From assembly GCA_046729895.1 (NCBI GenBank), contig JBKPHP010000044.1, forward strand, positions 1 through 20,552: a DNA stretch of 20,552 bases, in the 5' to 3' direction. How positions within the stretch are numbered: position 1 is the first letter of the stretch; every line of letters begins with the position of its first letter. Source of the DNA: DASXBA01 sp046729895. GTDB lineage: Bacteria > Actinomycetota > Thermoleophilia > Solirubrobacterales > Thermoleophilaceae. Of this stretch, positions 1 through 7,651 are shown piece after piece. The notes under the pieces were generated by a model. It worked only from the letters and a program-made list of their open reading frames with translations, had not been told where the DNA came from and searched no databases. A program made the translations under genes and the position numbers.

Positions 1-1308
1 CTCGTCTTCACCGACCACCGCCGCGATGCCCTGCGCGGCCGCCAGCTTCATCTCCTCCGTGATCTTGGGGGCGCGGACGTCGAGCGCTCCCCTGAAGACT
101 CCCGGGAAGGCGAGCACGTTGTTGATCTGGTTCGGGTAGTCGGAGCGGCCCGTGGCCATCACTCCGACGTACGGGGCGGCCTCCTCCGGGTTCACCTCCG
201 GGTTGGGGTTGGCCATCGCGAACACGAAGGGGTCGGGGTTCATCCGCTCCAGGTCGCGCGCCTGGATGATTCCCGGCCCGGAGAGGCCGATGAAGAGGTC
301 CACGCCCTCGAGCACGTCGACGATCGAGCCCGCGCGCCGCTGCGCGTTCGTGTTCTCCGCCAGCCAGACCTTGGGCGCGTTCATAGAGCCCCCCTCGTAG
401 TCCTCACGATCGGCATGGATGGCGCCGTAGCGGTCACAGGCGACGATCGCCGAGACCCCGGAGCCGAGCAGGATCTTGGCCACGGCCACGCCGGCGGCGC
501 CGGCGCCCACCATGCACACCTCCAGGTCCTGGAGCCTGCGCCCCGTGAGCCTGCAGGCGTTGATCAGCGCCGCGAGCGTGACGATCGCCGTCCCGTGCTG
601 GTCGTCGTGGAAGACAGGGATGTCGAGGTCGTCCACGAGCTGCTGCTCGATCGCGAAGCAGCGCGGCGAGGAGATGTCCTCCAGGTTGATGCCGCCGAAG
701 GTCGGAGCAATTCGCTTGACGGTCTCCACGATCTCGTCGGGGTCCTTCGTGTCGAGGCAGATCGGGAAGGCATCCACGTCGGCGAACTCCTTGAAGAGCA
801 TCGCCTTGCCCTCCATCACGGGCATGGCCGCCTCTGGGCCGATGTCGCCCAGGCCCAGCACGGCCGTGCCGTCCGAGACCACGCCGACGGTGTTCGCCTT
901 GATCGTGTACTTGAAGGCCTTGCGGCGGTTGGCCGTGATGGACTCACAGACGCGCGCCACGCCCGGGGTGTAGGCCATTGAGAGGTCGTCCCGCGTCTTC
1001 AGCGGCAGATTCAGGCCGGTGTGGATCTTGCCGCGCCGGTGCAGCTCGAAGGTGCGGTCGGTGATCTCCACGACCGTCGCGCCGCGAACGGCCTGGACGG
1101 TGGAGATCACTTGGCCGCGGTGCTCGGCACTCGTGCACTCGACCGTGATCTCGCGCAGCGTGGTGTCCCCGCCGGCCTCCGCCGTGTCCACCGCGACGAT
1201 CGCCCCGCCGGCGCGGTTGATCGCGGCCGTGACCTTGCCCAGCGTCCCGCCCCTGTGGGGCAGCTCCACCCGCATGGTGAGCGAGAACTGGGCGCTCGGC
1301 GTGGCCAT
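1..1308 (-). CDS. NAD(P)-dependent malic enzyme with N-terminal ACT domain (3' end cut by window)
   Basis: This enzyme oxidatively decarboxylates malate to pyruvate in the cytosol. The frame is open from ATG 1308 to base 1, giving 436 residues; I infer that about 30-40 C-terminal residues lie outside the window. Residues 8-85 look like an ACT regulatory domain (FSLTMRVELPHRGGTLGKV). The malic domain follows, with catalytic Tyr113 (MAYTPGVA), Lys168 (VMEGKAMLFKEF), metal ligands Glu210-Asp211 (INLEDI) and Asp235-Asp236 (FHDDQHGT). The NAD-binding glycine motif is VGAGAAGVA near 267-275, followed by ANPNPEV and RSDYPNQINN. The short bacterial form is clear; the NAD versus NADP preference cannot be read from sequence. 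The ACT domain suggests allosteric control by an amino acid or other small ligand, which is inference. The gene diverges from polA across 44 bp. Confidence 0.93.
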   Translation of the reverse strand, partial: MATPSAQFSLTMRVELPHRGGTLGKVTAAINRAGGAIVAVDTAEAGGDTTLREITVECTSAEHRGQVISTVQAVRGATVVEITDRTFELHRRGKIHTGLNLPLKTRDDLSMAYTPGVARVCESITANRRKAFKYTIKANTVGVVSDGTAVLGLGDIGPEAAMPVMEGKAMLFKEFADVDAFPICLDTKDPDEIVETVKRIAPTFGGINLEDISSPRCFAIEQQLVDDLDIPVFHDDQHGTAIVTLAALINACRLTGRRLQDLEVCMVGAGAAGVAVAKILLGSGVSAIVACDRYGAIHADREDYEGGSMNAPKVWLAENTNAQRRAGSIVDVLEGVDLFIGLSGPGIIQARDLERMNPDPFVFAMANPNPEVNPEEAAPYVGVMATGRSDYPNQINNVLAFPGVFRGALDVRAPKITEEMKLAAAQGIAAVVGEDE

Positions 1309-1315
1309 CGAGGGA

Positions 1316-1321
1316 ACGATA
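1316..1321 (-). promoter_or_regulatory. -10 element (TATCGT) for the malic enzyme gene, probably leaderless
   Basis: Read on the minus strand, TATCGT ends 7 nt before ATG 1308, and no Shine-Dalgarno sequence lies between. Transcription would begin at or within a base or two of the start codon. No clear -35 hexamer is visible. Confidence 0.5.
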
Positions 1322-1340
1322 GTGTGGCCTGGCCCGCGGC

Positions 1341-1346
1341 TACGAT
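1341..1346 (+). promoter_or_regulatory. -10 element (TACGAT) for polA, probably leaderless
   Basis: TACGAT ends 6 nt before GTG 1353 and there is no Shine-Dalgarno sequence. The opposing -10 of the malic enzyme gene lies 19 bp upstream, so each promoter's upstream contacts fall on the other promoter. Confidence 0.5.
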
Positions 1347-1352
1347 CATTGT

Positions 1353-4010
1353 GTGGCCGCCGATTCTCCCCATGAGCTGTTCCTGATCGACGGGAACAGC
1401 CTCGTCTACCGCGCCTTCTTCGCCCTTCCCGAGACGATCTCGACCTCGAAGGGCCAGCCGACCAATGCGATCTTCGGCTTCGCCTCGATGCTGGTGAAGA
1501 TCGTCTCCGACTACGGCGTCAAGCCGACGCTGGTGGTCTGGGACGCCGGGATGTCGGGCCGCGAGGACGTCTACGACGAGTACAAGGCGCAGCGTAAGGA
1601 GCGACCCGACCTCCTCTCCGAGCAATGGCCGCACATGCGCCCGCTCGTCGACGCGTTCGGCTACCAGAACCTGCGGGTCGAGGGATACGAGGCGGATGAC
1701 GTGATCGCCACGATCGCCGAGCACGCCAGAGCGGAGGGCATCGAGGTGATGGTCGTGACCGGCGACCGCGACCTGTTCCAGCTCATCGATGGGGGCATTC
1801 GCGTCATGGCCACGAGCCGCGGCATCACCGAGACCAAGGTCTACGACCGGCAGGCGGTCGTGGACCGCTACGGCATCCCGCCGGAGCTGATCCCCGACTT
1901 CGTCGGCCTCAAGGGCGACACGTCGGACAACATCCCCGGCGTTCCTGGCATCGGCGAGAAGACCGCCTCCCAGCTGCTGAAGGAGTTCGGCGACCTCGAG
2001 GCCGTGCTCTCGAACGTGATGAACGTGTCCGGCGCCAAGCGCAGGCAGAACCTGACCGAACACGCCGAGGATGCCCGGGTCTCGAAGGAGCTCGCCACGG
2101 CGATCCGAGACCTGGAGCTCGATATCCAGCTCGATCAGGTGGTGGCGCAGCAGCCGGATCGCTCACGGCTGCGCGAGTTCTTCCGTGAGTTCGAGCTGCG
2201 GGAGCCGCTGCGCAGGCTCGAGGAGGCGCTCGGCGAGGGCGAGGAAGCCGCGCCCCGCGAGCGGCCGTCGGAGGAGATCGCCGTCACGGCGAGGGAGGTG
2301 CCGGTCGCCGAGCTCGGAGCGCTGGAAGGGGATCTCGTCGCCATCGCGGCCGAGCGCCCCCGGCCGGCGGGCGAGCAGGAGGGCCAGGAGGCGCTGGACG
2401 TCGCCCTCCCCACCGGTCCGCTGCGGGTTGCCGCCTATGCCGGCGGCGGGGAGGTGCTCGTGGGGGAGGCGGAGACCGTGGCCGCGCTGGCGCTGGCGCG
2501 CGGCGATCGCCCGCTCGTCGCGCACGACTGGAAGTCGATCGCGACCATCGACGGCTCGTTCGAGTCGCCGCCGCTCCAGCATGACACGATGGTCGCGGCG
2601 TACCTGATCGATCCGGCGGGACGCGCGTACCCGCTCGGTGAGCTCTGCGACCAGGAGGGTCTCGGCGCCAAGGTCCTAGGTCCAGGTGGTGAGCCCGGTG
2701 AGGCCACTCCTCGGGCCGACGGTATCGCCGAGCGGGCAGTGATCACCCGCGCCCTGGCCGAGCGCCAGCGTGCGCGTCTGGAGGAGGAGGGCCTGACCCG
2801 GCTGTTCCGCGAGGTCGAGCTGCCGCTGGTCGAGGTGCTCGTGGAGATGGAGCGCGCGGGGGTGAAGCTCGACGTGAGCCAGGTGCGAACGATCGCCGAG
2901 CGCATCGGCGAGCAGGTAGGGCAGCTGGAGCGGGAGATCTGGGAGCTCGCGGAGGAAGAGTTCACGATCGGGTCGCCCCAGCAGCTCTCGGCGGTCCTGT
3001 TCGACAAGTTGAGGCTGTCGAAGAAGCGACGGGGCAAGACCGGCTTCTCGACCGACGCCCGCGTGCTCCAGGCGATCCGCGACGAGCACGAGATCGTGCC
3101 TAGGATCGAGCAGTGGCGAGAGCTCTCGAAGCTCAAGTCCACCTATCTGGACGCGTTCCCGGACCTGCTTGCAGACGACGGACGCCTGCACACGACCTTC
3201 AACCAGACCGCCACCACCACAGGGCGGCTGTCGAGCACGAACCCCAACCTCCAGAACATCCCGATTCGCACGGAGCAGGGGCGTGAAATCCGAGCCTGCT
3301 TCGTGGCGGAGGAGGGGTGCACCCTGGTCTCGGCCGACTACTCGCAGGTGGAGCTGCGGATACTCGCCCACGTCGCGGGAGAGGAGGTCCTGAAGGAGAT
3401 CTTCCGCCGGGGCGAGGACGTGCACACCGCCACGGCCGCCTGGATCCTGGGTGAGGAGGGTCGGAAGGTCGACCCGGGGACGCGCTCCAAGGCCAAGATG
3501 GTCAACTACGGCATCGTCTACGGCCTCTCGGCCTTCGGCCTCGCGGATCGCCTCGGGATCGAGCAGGACGAGGCTCAGGAGTTCATCGATCGCTATCTGG
3601 AGCGCTTCCCGGCCGTGAAGAAGTTCATCGACGAGACGATCGAACGCGCCAAGGAGGAGGGTCTCGTGACGACGCTGTTCGGCCGTATCCGGCGCATCCC
3701 CGAGCTGCGCGCCCGCCAGCGCCAGACGCGGCTGCTCGGGGAGCGACTCGCGGTGAACATGGTCATCCAGGGCACCGCCGCGGACATCATCAAGGTGGCC
3801 ATGGTTCGCTGCCGGGACGCCCTCCGCGATGCCGGGCTCTCGACGCGTCTGGTGCTCCAGATCCATGACGAGCTGCTGTTCGAGGGGCCGGAGGAAGAGT
3901 CGGCGGCCGCTGCCGAGACGGTCCGGCGAGAGATGGCGGCCGCATACGACCTCGATCCCCCGCTGGCCGTGGACGTCGGGGTGGGGCGGAACTGGCTCGA
4001 GGCGAAGTAG
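1353..4010 (+). CDS. polA: DNA polymerase I
   Basis: This 885-residue enzyme fills gaps in excision repair and processes Okazaki fragments. Residues 1 to about 295 are the 5' nuclease: LIDGNS with Asp13, YEADDV with Asp115-Asp116, TGDRDL with Asp138 and Asp140, and a helix-hairpin-helix region at 185-205 with Asp189. Residues of about 296-480 match the position of the 3'-5' exonuclease but lack recognisable catalytic acidic motifs. The polymerase domain carries motif A (SADYSQVELR, Asp662), motif B (Arg711, Lys715, Tyr719) and motif C (QIHDELLFE, His838-Asp839). Tyr719 sits where E. coli has Phe762. The start is GTG 1353, because the -10 hexamer lies just upstream; GTG 1351 is out of frame. 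The DMT-type gene follows one base after the stop. Confidence 0.98.
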   Translation: MAADSPHELFLIDGNSLVYRAFFALPETISTSKGQPTNAIFGFASMLVKIVSDYGVKPTLVVWDAGMSGREDVYDEYKAQRKERPDLLSEQWPHMRPLVDAFGYQNLRVEGYEADDVIATIAEHARAEGIEVMVVTGDRDLFQLIDGGIRVMATSRGITETKVYDRQAVVDRYGIPPELIPDFVGLKGDTSDNIPGVPGIGEKTASQLLKEFGDLEAVLSNVMNVSGAKRRQNLTEHAEDARVSKELATAIRDLELDIQLDQVVAQQPDRSRLREFFREFELREPLRRLEEALGEGEEAAPRERPSEEIAVTAREVPVAELGALEGDLVAIAAERPRPAGEQEGQEALDVALPTGPLRVAAYAGGGEVLVGEAETVAALALARGDRPLVAHDWKSIATIDGSFESPPLQHDTMVAAYLIDPAGRAYPLGELCDQEGLGAKVLGPGGEPGEATPRADGIAERAVITRALAERQRARLEEEGLTRLFREVELPLVEVLVEMERAGVKLDVSQVRTIAERIGEQVGQLEREIWELAEEEFTIGSPQQLSAVLFDKLRLSKKRRGKTGFSTDARVLQAIRDEHEIVPRIEQWRELSKLKSTYLDAFPDLLADDGRLHTTFNQTATTTGRLSSTNPNLQNIPIRTEQGREIRACFVAEEGCTLVSADYSQVELRILAHVAGEEVLKEIFRRGEDVHTATAAWILGEEGRKVDPGTRSKAKMVNYGIVYGLSAFGLADRLGIEQDEAQEFIDRYLERFPAVKKFIDETIERAKEEGLVTTLFGRIRRIPELRARQRQTRLLGERLAVNMVIQGTAADIIKVAMVRCRDALRDAGLSTRLVLQIHDELLFEGPEEESAAAAETVRREMAAAYDLDPPLAVDVGVGRNWLEAK

Positions 4011-4011
4011 C

Positions 4012-4458
4012 GTGGACAAAACCGCTCTCGCCGCTATCGCCACCGTCATCGCCGGCGGACTGGTGGGGATGCAGGCGCCGATCAACTCCGTGCTGGGCAA
4101 GTCGATCGGCACCTTCGCCGCGGCCTCCGTCTCCTTCGCGATCGGCCTGGCCGTGCTCGTGGCGATCACGCTGCTGGCCGGCGGCGGGTTCGGGGACATC
4201 GGCCGGGCCGGCGACCTGCAGTGGTACTACCTCACCGGCGGCCTGCTCGGGGCGGCATACGTGACCACGGTCCTGGTCTCGGTCCGCACGCTCGGCGCGG
4301 GCGGCGTCGCCGGAGCGACCATCGCCGGCCAGCTCACGATGTCGGTGCTGCTCGACCGAACCGGGGCGCTTGGTCTCGAGGAGCGCGCCTTGACCGCGCC
4401 GCGCCTGGTGGGGGTGATGCTGCTCGCGGCCGGCACGTTCCTGATCGTCCGGGACTGA
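4012..4458 (+). CDS. DMT superfamily membrane protein, YdcZ/DUF606-like
   Basis: This is a 148-residue integral membrane protein with about five hydrophobic segments (roughly 5-25, 34-56, 72-91, 95-115 and 129-146). The N-terminal pattern GGLVGMQAPINSVLGK followed by SFAIG is typical of the YdcZ (DUF606) half-size drug/metabolite transporters, which probably act as dimers; the substrate is unknown. GTG 4012 begins one base after the polA stop, and GAGG inside the last polA codons lies 9 nt upstream, so translation is probably coupled to polA. The frame stays open upstream inside polA, but similarity begins only here. No functional link to polA is evident beyond shared transcription. Confidence 0.82.
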   Translation: MDKTALAAIATVIAGGLVGMQAPINSVLGKSIGTFAAASVSFAIGLAVLVAITLLAGGGFGDIGRAGDLQWYYLTGGLLGAAYVTTVLVSVRTLGAGGVAGATIAGQLTMSVLLDRTGALGLEERALTAPRLVGVMLLAAGTFLIVRD

Positions 4459-4477
4459 GGACCGGCGCGGTTCGTGA

Positions 4478-4520
4478 GCCGGGGCCGACCGGGACCGCCA
4501 CACGGCGCTGTGGCCCCGGC
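4478..4520. terminator. Hairpin between convergent genes, candidate bidirectional terminator
   Basis: A perfect 9-bp inverted repeat (GCCGGGGCC at 4478-4486, GGCCCCGGC at 4512-4520) encloses a smaller CGCC/GGCG hairpin at 4496-4507. It lies between the stop at 4458 on the plus strand and the stop at 4522 on the minus strand. It has no T tract, as is common for actinobacterial terminators. Confidence 0.55.
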
Positions 4521-4521
4521 C

Positions 4522-5652
4522 CTAGGCCGCTGCGCGTTGGGTAGGCCGACGCCTGCGGGGCGGGGGCCCGTCGGCGACCATTCGTGGGTGGGCGATCTCG
4601 AGGTAGTGCCCGAACGCCCAATCGACGAAGCGCTTGCTGTCGATCGCGCGCAAGCCGCCGGCGAGTAGTCGCGGCGGAACGCGGGGCACGAATCGCTGCG
4701 CACGCAGCATCCAGCGGAACTTCGGCTCGTGGGACGCGCTGAAGGCGTGGTAGCGGCGCAGAGCCTCCTCCTTGGAGCGCCGTCCCTCGACGACCGCCCG
4801 GAGCTCCCGCCCGCATGCCAGCCCAAAGTAGAACGCCGTTCTGATTCCCTCGGCGGTGAGCGGGAGGCAGTGCCCCGCGGAGTCGCCCGCGAAGAAAACG
4901 CCGTCCTCGGTGGCGTCGCGCAGCTTGTGAGGAATCCAGTTGCCCTGATAGCGCACGGGCTTCTCGCCGACGTCGTGGGCGAGTTTCACGGTGTTGTCCT
5001 TGACGTGGAAGCGGGGGTCGAACGAGCCGACGCCTATCCGCAGCTCGTCGGCGGCCGGGAAGCTCCAGCCGTATCCGGCCGGGACGTAAGAGCGGTCGAT
5101 CCAGATCTCCATCTCCTCGCCGGCGCTCCAGGGGTGCACCTCCAGGGCCCGCGACAGCGGCGCGTCGGGCGGTTGGTAGCGCGAGCCGAGCACCCGCCGC
5201 CAGCCCAGCGCGTCCACGATCAGGGGAGCCGAGAGGTCGCCGCGGTCGGTGTGGACGACGTGCCCGGTGCGTCCGTCGACCTTGGCCGTCTCGAACTCGC
5301 AGTCGGACTGATCGAACAGGATCCGGCAGAGCTCGGAATAGTCGAAGGTGGCGAACGTCCATGGCAGCTCGAGGCGAACCGTGGTGTGCGGCGTGTGCAC
5401 CACGAGCTCGCCGAAGGTCTGCTTGTGGGAGCCCATGAGGCCCATCGCCTCGAGCCAAGCCGTGGGAATTCCGCAGGCCGAGGTCTGACGCTCCCCGACC
5501 TCGTAGCGATCCAGCAAGAGCACCCGCGCGCCGGATCCAGCGAGCTCGCGGGCGATCGCGAGGCCCGCGAAGCTGGCGCCGCAGACCAGCACGTCGACCT
5601 CGCTCCCGAGCGGGGTGCGCGCCACTCCGCGCTTGGTGCGGCGAACCGGCAT
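4522..5652 (-). CDS. FAD-dependent oxidoreductase, geranylgeranyl reductase family
   Basis: This 376-residue flavoprotein has a dinucleotide-binding motif at 20-30 (VDVLVCGASFAG), followed by a strand ending in Asp (VLLLDR). The geranylgeranyl reductase signature YGWSFP lies at 194-199 with GVG at 207-209. The second FAD motif, GDSAGHCLPLTAEGI, lies at 256-270. Relatives reduce isoprenoid double bonds (lipid tails, menaquinone, carotenoid precursors) or act as halogenase-like monooxygenases, so the substrate is unassigned. The basic N-terminal stretch before residue 18 is poorly constrained, but ATG 5652 sits 6 nt after a -10 hexamer, which supports it. The gene diverges from rpsA across only 28 bp and converges on the DMT-type gene. 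Confidence 0.88.
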   Translation of the reverse strand: MPVRRTKRGVARTPLGSEVDVLVCGASFAGLAIARELAGSGARVLLLDRYEVGERQTSACGIPTAWLEAMGLMGSHKQTFGELVVHTPHTTVRLELPWTFATFDYSELCRILFDQSDCEFETAKVDGRTGHVVHTDRGDLSAPLIVDALGWRRVLGSRYQPPDAPLSRALEVHPWSAGEEMEIWIDRSYVPAGYGWSFPAADELRIGVGSFDPRFHVKDNTVKLAHDVGEKPVRYQGNWIPHKLRDATEDGVFFAGDSAGHCLPLTAEGIRTAFYFGLACGRELRAVVEGRRSKEEALRRYHAFSASHEPKFRWMLRAQRFVPRVPPRLLAGGLRAIDSKRFVDWAFGHYLEIAHPRMVADGPPPRRRRPTQRAAA

Positions 5653-5658
5653 GGGGGC

Positions 5659-5664
5659 AGACTA
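5659..5664 (-). promoter_or_regulatory. -10 element (TAGTCT) for the reductase gene, probably leaderless
   Basis: On the minus strand TAGTCT ends 6 nt before ATG 5652, and the intervening GCCCCC has no Shine-Dalgarno character. The rpsA -10 begins 2 bp away on the other strand. Confidence 0.5.
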
Positions 5665-5666
5665 GC

Positions 5667-5672
5667 TACCCT
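5667..5672 (+). promoter_or_regulatory. -10 element (TACCCT) for the rpsA operon
   Basis: TACCCT ends 8 nt before TTG 5681. A weak AGGA at 5673-5676, 4 nt before the start, is the only ribosome-binding candidate and would lie between the -10 and the transcription start. The -35 region would fall inside the 5' end of the divergent reductase gene. Confidence 0.5.
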
Positions 5673-5680
5673 AGGACGCC

Positions 5681-7060
5681 TTGCAGGACACAGAGACGTC
5701 TACCTCGCCGTCAGCCACGAACGGCTCCGACGACCTTCTGATCGAGGTCGACGGGCAGCTCGTCCCCAACTACGACGCCACTCTCGTCCCCTTCGAGGAG
5801 GGCGACGTCGTGTCCGGGAAGGTCGTGCGCATCGACCAGGACGAGGTGCTGGTCGACATCGGCTACCAGAGCGAGGGCGTCATCCCCTCGATGGAGCTGT
5901 CGATCCGCAAATCCGTCGACCCGCATGACGAGGTCGAGCTTGGCGAGGAGGTCGACGCGCTCGTCCTGACCAAGGAGGACCAGGACGGCCGTCTCCTCCT
6001 GTCGAAGAAGAGGGCCCGCTTCGAGAAGGCCTGGCGCCGCATCGAGGCGGCCGCCGAGTCGGGGGAACCCGTCGAGGGCACCGTGATCGAGGTCGTGAAG
6101 GGCGGCCTGATCATCGACCTTGGCGTACGAGGGTTCCTGCCGGCATCTCTGGTGGACATCCGCCGCGTGCAGAACCTCGATGAGTTCCTCGGTCAGAAGA
6201 TCGAGTGCAAGGTCATCGAGCTCAACCGCTCCCGCAACAACGTGGTGCTCTCTCGCCGCGCGGTTCTGGAGGAGGAGCGCAAGGAGGTGCGCCAGCAGAT
6301 CCTGGATCGCCTGCAGCCGGGCATGGTCGTGGAAGGCGCGATCTCAAACATCGTGGACTTCGGGGCGTTCGTCGATCTCGACGGGATCGACGGGCTCATC
6401 CACATCTCCGAGCTTTCCTGGAGCCACGTCAACCACCCATCGGAGATCCTTTCCATCGGCGACGTCGTGCCCGTCAAGGTGCTCGACATCGATCGCGAGC
6501 GGCAGCGGATCTCGCTGGGGCTGAAGCAGACTCAGGAGGACCCCTGGCAGCGGGTGGTCGACACCTACCGGGTGGGCGACGAGCTCGAGGGCAAGGTCAC
6601 CAAGGTCGTCACCTTCGGTGCGTTCGTGGAGATCATGGATGGCGTCGAGGGTCTCGTGCACATCTCCGAGCTGGCCCAGCACCACGTCGAGAACCCGCGT
6701 GAGGTGGTCGCGCCTGGCGACGACGTGCGCGTCAAGATCCTCGAGATCGACTCCGAGAGGCGCCGCCTGTCGCTCAGCGTCAAGCGCGCGGAGGCCGCTC
6801 AGGCCGGGCAGGTGGCCTCGGCGGCTGCGCCCCAGGGCGGGGCGCGCCGCGGCGAGGAGAGTGGTGAGATCGGCGAGGTCCGTGAGCTGGGGCTCTCCGA
6901 GGACGTCTTCGCCGGCCCGGAGGTGAGCATCGAGGGCTCCGAGAGCCTCAGAGCGGCGGTCGAGGAGGCGCATGGCGAGGAGGACGAGCACCCCGCCCAG
7001 TCACCCGACTCGCTGCCAGCCGCCGAGCCCGGCTCCGAGGAAGACGAGCCCTCCCCGTAG
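5681..7060 (+). CDS. rpsA: 30S ribosomal protein S1
   Basis: This 459-residue RNA-binding ribosomal protein has four S1 (OB-fold) repeats at about 41-110, 128-193, 214-282 and 299-369. Repeats 3 and 4 carry the strong signatures VDFGAFVDLDGIDGLIHISE and VTFGAFVEIMDGVEGLVHIS. Four repeats is the usual number in Actinobacteria, against six in E. coli. Residues 370-459 form an acidic, low-complexity tail. TTG 5681 is the only usable start: an in-frame TAG lies at 5672-5674 and the next Met is residue 71. The stop codon abuts the coaE ATG, so the two genes are translationally coupled. Confidence 0.97.
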   Translation: MQDTETSTSPSATNGSDDLLIEVDGQLVPNYDATLVPFEEGDVVSGKVVRIDQDEVLVDIGYQSEGVIPSMELSIRKSVDPHDEVELGEEVDALVLTKEDQDGRLLLSKKRARFEKAWRRIEAAAESGEPVEGTVIEVVKGGLIIDLGVRGFLPASLVDIRRVQNLDEFLGQKIECKVIELNRSRNNVVLSRRAVLEEERKEVRQQILDRLQPGMVVEGAISNIVDFGAFVDLDGIDGLIHISELSWSHVNHPSEILSIGDVVPVKVLDIDRERQRISLGLKQTQEDPWQRVVDTYRVGDELEGKVTKVVTFGAFVEIMDGVEGLVHISELAQHHVENPREVVAPGDDVRVKILEIDSERRRLSLSVKRAEAAQAGQVASAAAPQGGARRGEESGEIGEVRELGLSEDVFAGPEVSIEGSESLRAAVEEAHGEEDEHPAQSPDSLPAAEPGSEEDEPSP

Positions 7061-7651
7061 ATGGTGCCACTCGTCGGTTTGACCGGCGGGCTGGGCGCGG
7101 GGAAGTCGGAGGCGCTGCGCGCGCTGGAGGAGCTTGGCGCGGCCACTCTCTCGACCGACGTCGTGGTGCACGAGCTCCTACAGAGCACCGAGGTCCGAGA
7201 CCTGATCGTGGAGCGGCTCGGCAACGAGGTCGCCCCGCGGGGCTCGGTCGACCGCTCGCTGCTCGCGGATCGGGTGTTCGGAGACGAGGAGCGGCGGGCC
7301 TGGCTCGAAGGCGTGCTCTGGCCGCGCGTAGGGGAACGAATGCTCGCATGGAAGGCGCAGGTGGAAGCCACGCGTCCGCCGCCCCCGGCGGCCGTGGTGG
7401 AGGTGCCGCTGCTCTTCGAATCCGGGATGGAGGGCGTCTTCGACCATACCGTGGCGGTGGTCGCCAGCGAGGACATACGCGAGCGGCGAGCCGCTGAGCG
7501 AGGCCACGCCGCGGTGACATCTCGGGCAGGCAGGCAGCTGTCCCAGCAGGAAAAGGCGGAGCGAGCGGAGTTCGTGGTCCGCAACGACGGCACCCTCGAC
7601 GAGTTGAAGCGGACGCTGTCGCGCATTCTTGCCACGATTGGAGACTCGTGA
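7061..7651 (+). CDS. coaE: Dephospho-CoA kinase
   Basis: This 196-residue cytosolic enzyme phosphorylates the ribose 3'-hydroxyl of dephospho-CoA, the last step of coenzyme A synthesis. The P-loop GLTGGLGAGKS is at residues 6-16. STDVVVHEL near 31-39 corresponds to the usual substrate-binding Asp motif, and EVPLLFE and ERAEFVVRNDG are further family motifs. Its length is normal for the free-standing enzyme; the GrpB-like C-terminal extension known from mycobacteria is absent. ATG 7061 directly follows the rpsA stop codon, and its own stop overlaps the next start (GTGA, 7648-7651). The pantothenate operon at the right end of the window feeds the same pathway. Confidence 0.96.
   Translation: MVPLVGLTGGLGAGKSEALRALEELGAATLSTDVVVHELLQSTEVRDLIVERLGNEVAPRGSVDRSLLADRVFGDEERRAWLEGVLWPRVGERMLAWKAQVEATRPPPPAAVVEVPLLFESGMEGVFDHTVAVVASEDIRERRAAERGHAAVTSRAGRQLSQQEKAERAEFVVRNDGTLDELKRTLSRILATIGDS

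Noticed and set aside
415..981. Plus-strand open frames at 152-1386
   Set aside because: They are antisense to the malic enzyme gene, whose catalytic residues read cleanly on the minus strand.
2676..4199. A 507-codon minus-strand open frame within polA
   Set aside because: It is the mirror of the polA coding frame in GC-rich codons; it has no motifs and no promoter.
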